Assembly (NCBI GenBank): GCA_020809705.1
Contig: CP085834.1
Span: 2,976,001 to 3,040,000, forward strand
Origin: Calonectria ilicicola
Taxonomy: Eukaryota; Ascomycota; Sordariomycetes; Hypocreales; Nectriaceae
DNA: 64,000 nt
Direction of reading: 5' to 3'
Below the pieces are notes generated by a model that saw nothing but the letters and a program-made list of their open reading frames with translations, had not been told where the DNA came from and did not search any database. The position numbers were made by a program, and so were the translations under genes. This document shows, in pieces, positions 63,493 to 64,000 of the stretch (the stretch's first letter is position 1; each line of letters starts with the position of its first letter).

Positions 63493-64000
63493 GCGCCTTA
63501 GAAGGGGAAACAGGAAATGCTAGTGTCCAATAGTGAATTATTTCTGGAAACTCTGCGTATGGTTGATATCTAAGGACCAAAGACATATTAGAAGCATAAA
63601 AGCACAGATGAAATACGGCACAACCTGAAAAAAGTATTGGAAGACCCAAAAACAATTTGGCGTTATACTTACGTCTTGAAAGTCATTCTTAACTATAACA
63701 CTAGCTACTCATCGCGATCATAAAACTCACTATGTGGACCAAGGTGCAACGTGAGTTCGAGTTAAATTGTACTTTATCTTGCCATACCAGACTTTCTTTT
63801 TTTTTTAAAAAAAAAAAACAAGTTTTCGTAGCTTTATCATGAAAACAACTGTGAAATGGTTTTCCTTATCGGTACTCCCCACCTTACCTGTATCTCTTCA
63901 ACATGACGTGGAAAGAATCTAGTCATGCTTCAAGATCCACACGAAGTTGGTAAAATCTAAGCTTCCTGGGGGGGAGGCTGTGCACTCCTGGCTGACTCCT
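63493..64000. other. right-edge intergenic DNA with T10A12 tract
   Basis: No gene recognised. A perfect-looking T-run followed directly by an A-run (about 63797-63818) forms a self-complementary tract. Confidence 0.45.

Overview
The window is nuclear DNA of a filamentous ascomycete (Pezizomycotina; a Sordariomycete such as Hypocreales seems most likely but is not proven). The grounds are short 45-100 nt GT-AG introns with CTAAC/CTAAT branch sites, several Zn2Cys6 regulators, F-box, TPR-CHAT and NACHT/ankyrin-type genes, LysM and Hce2 secreted proteins, and one intron-bearing nuclear tRNA-Trp. No bacterial operon, prophage or CRISPR array is present. All multi-exon models were spliced by eye, with reading-frame phase checked at every junction.

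Layout. 0.3-1.7 kb: F-box protein (-). 3.0-10.2 kb: a compact group made of an arginase-fold protein, a Zn2Cys6 regulator, a second arginase-fold paralog (all +) and a PQ-loop vacuolar transporter-like gene (-). Its content suggests a basic amino acid or guanidino-compound module. 11.7-16.5 kb: a 1582-residue TPR-CHAT caspase-fold protease (-). 18-19 kb: single-pass Ser/Thr-rich wall-sensor-like protein. 20.8-22.1 kb: unknown membrane protein. 23.0-27.4 kb: a seven-exon NLR-like protein (alpha/beta-hydrolase, NACHT-like, ankyrin) whose hydrolase nucleophile and Walker A are both degenerate. 28.4-30.7 kb: Zn2Cys6 regulator with a GC-AG intron inside its zinc cluster. 32.3-34.3 kb: Na+/H+ antiporter. 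34.5-35.2 kb: a broken subtilase relic beside AT-rich DNA. 35.5-41.1 kb: a small oxidoreductase group (Zn2Cys6 regulator, SDR, hotdog thioesterase, ToxD/enoyl-reductase-like MDR). 41.6 kb: tRNA-Trp(CCA).

The right third is mainly surface and secreted proteins: a kelch-repeat membrane protein (44-46 kb), a 77-bp-arm inverted repeat (46.3-46.6 kb), a frameshifted multi-pass membrane gene (47.4-49.8 kb), a Cys-rich secreted protein (50 kb), a secreted intradiol dioxygenase-like protein (53.6-54.6 kb), an Hce2/Ecp2-domain gene (55.4-56.2 kb), a DUF7136-like GPI-type protein (57.3-58.1 kb), a LysM effector-like gene broken by one TAG codon (58.9-59.8 kb), an F-box-like unknown (60.3-62.3 kb) and a repeat-rich small secreted protein (63.1-63.5 kb).

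The most interesting content is the arginase/regulator/PQ-loop group and the presence within about 24 kb of three gene types tied to fungal non-self recognition or regulated death: TPR-CHAT, an NLR-like protein, and a subtilase of the kind found in NLR-type proteins. Their functional linkage is inference only.
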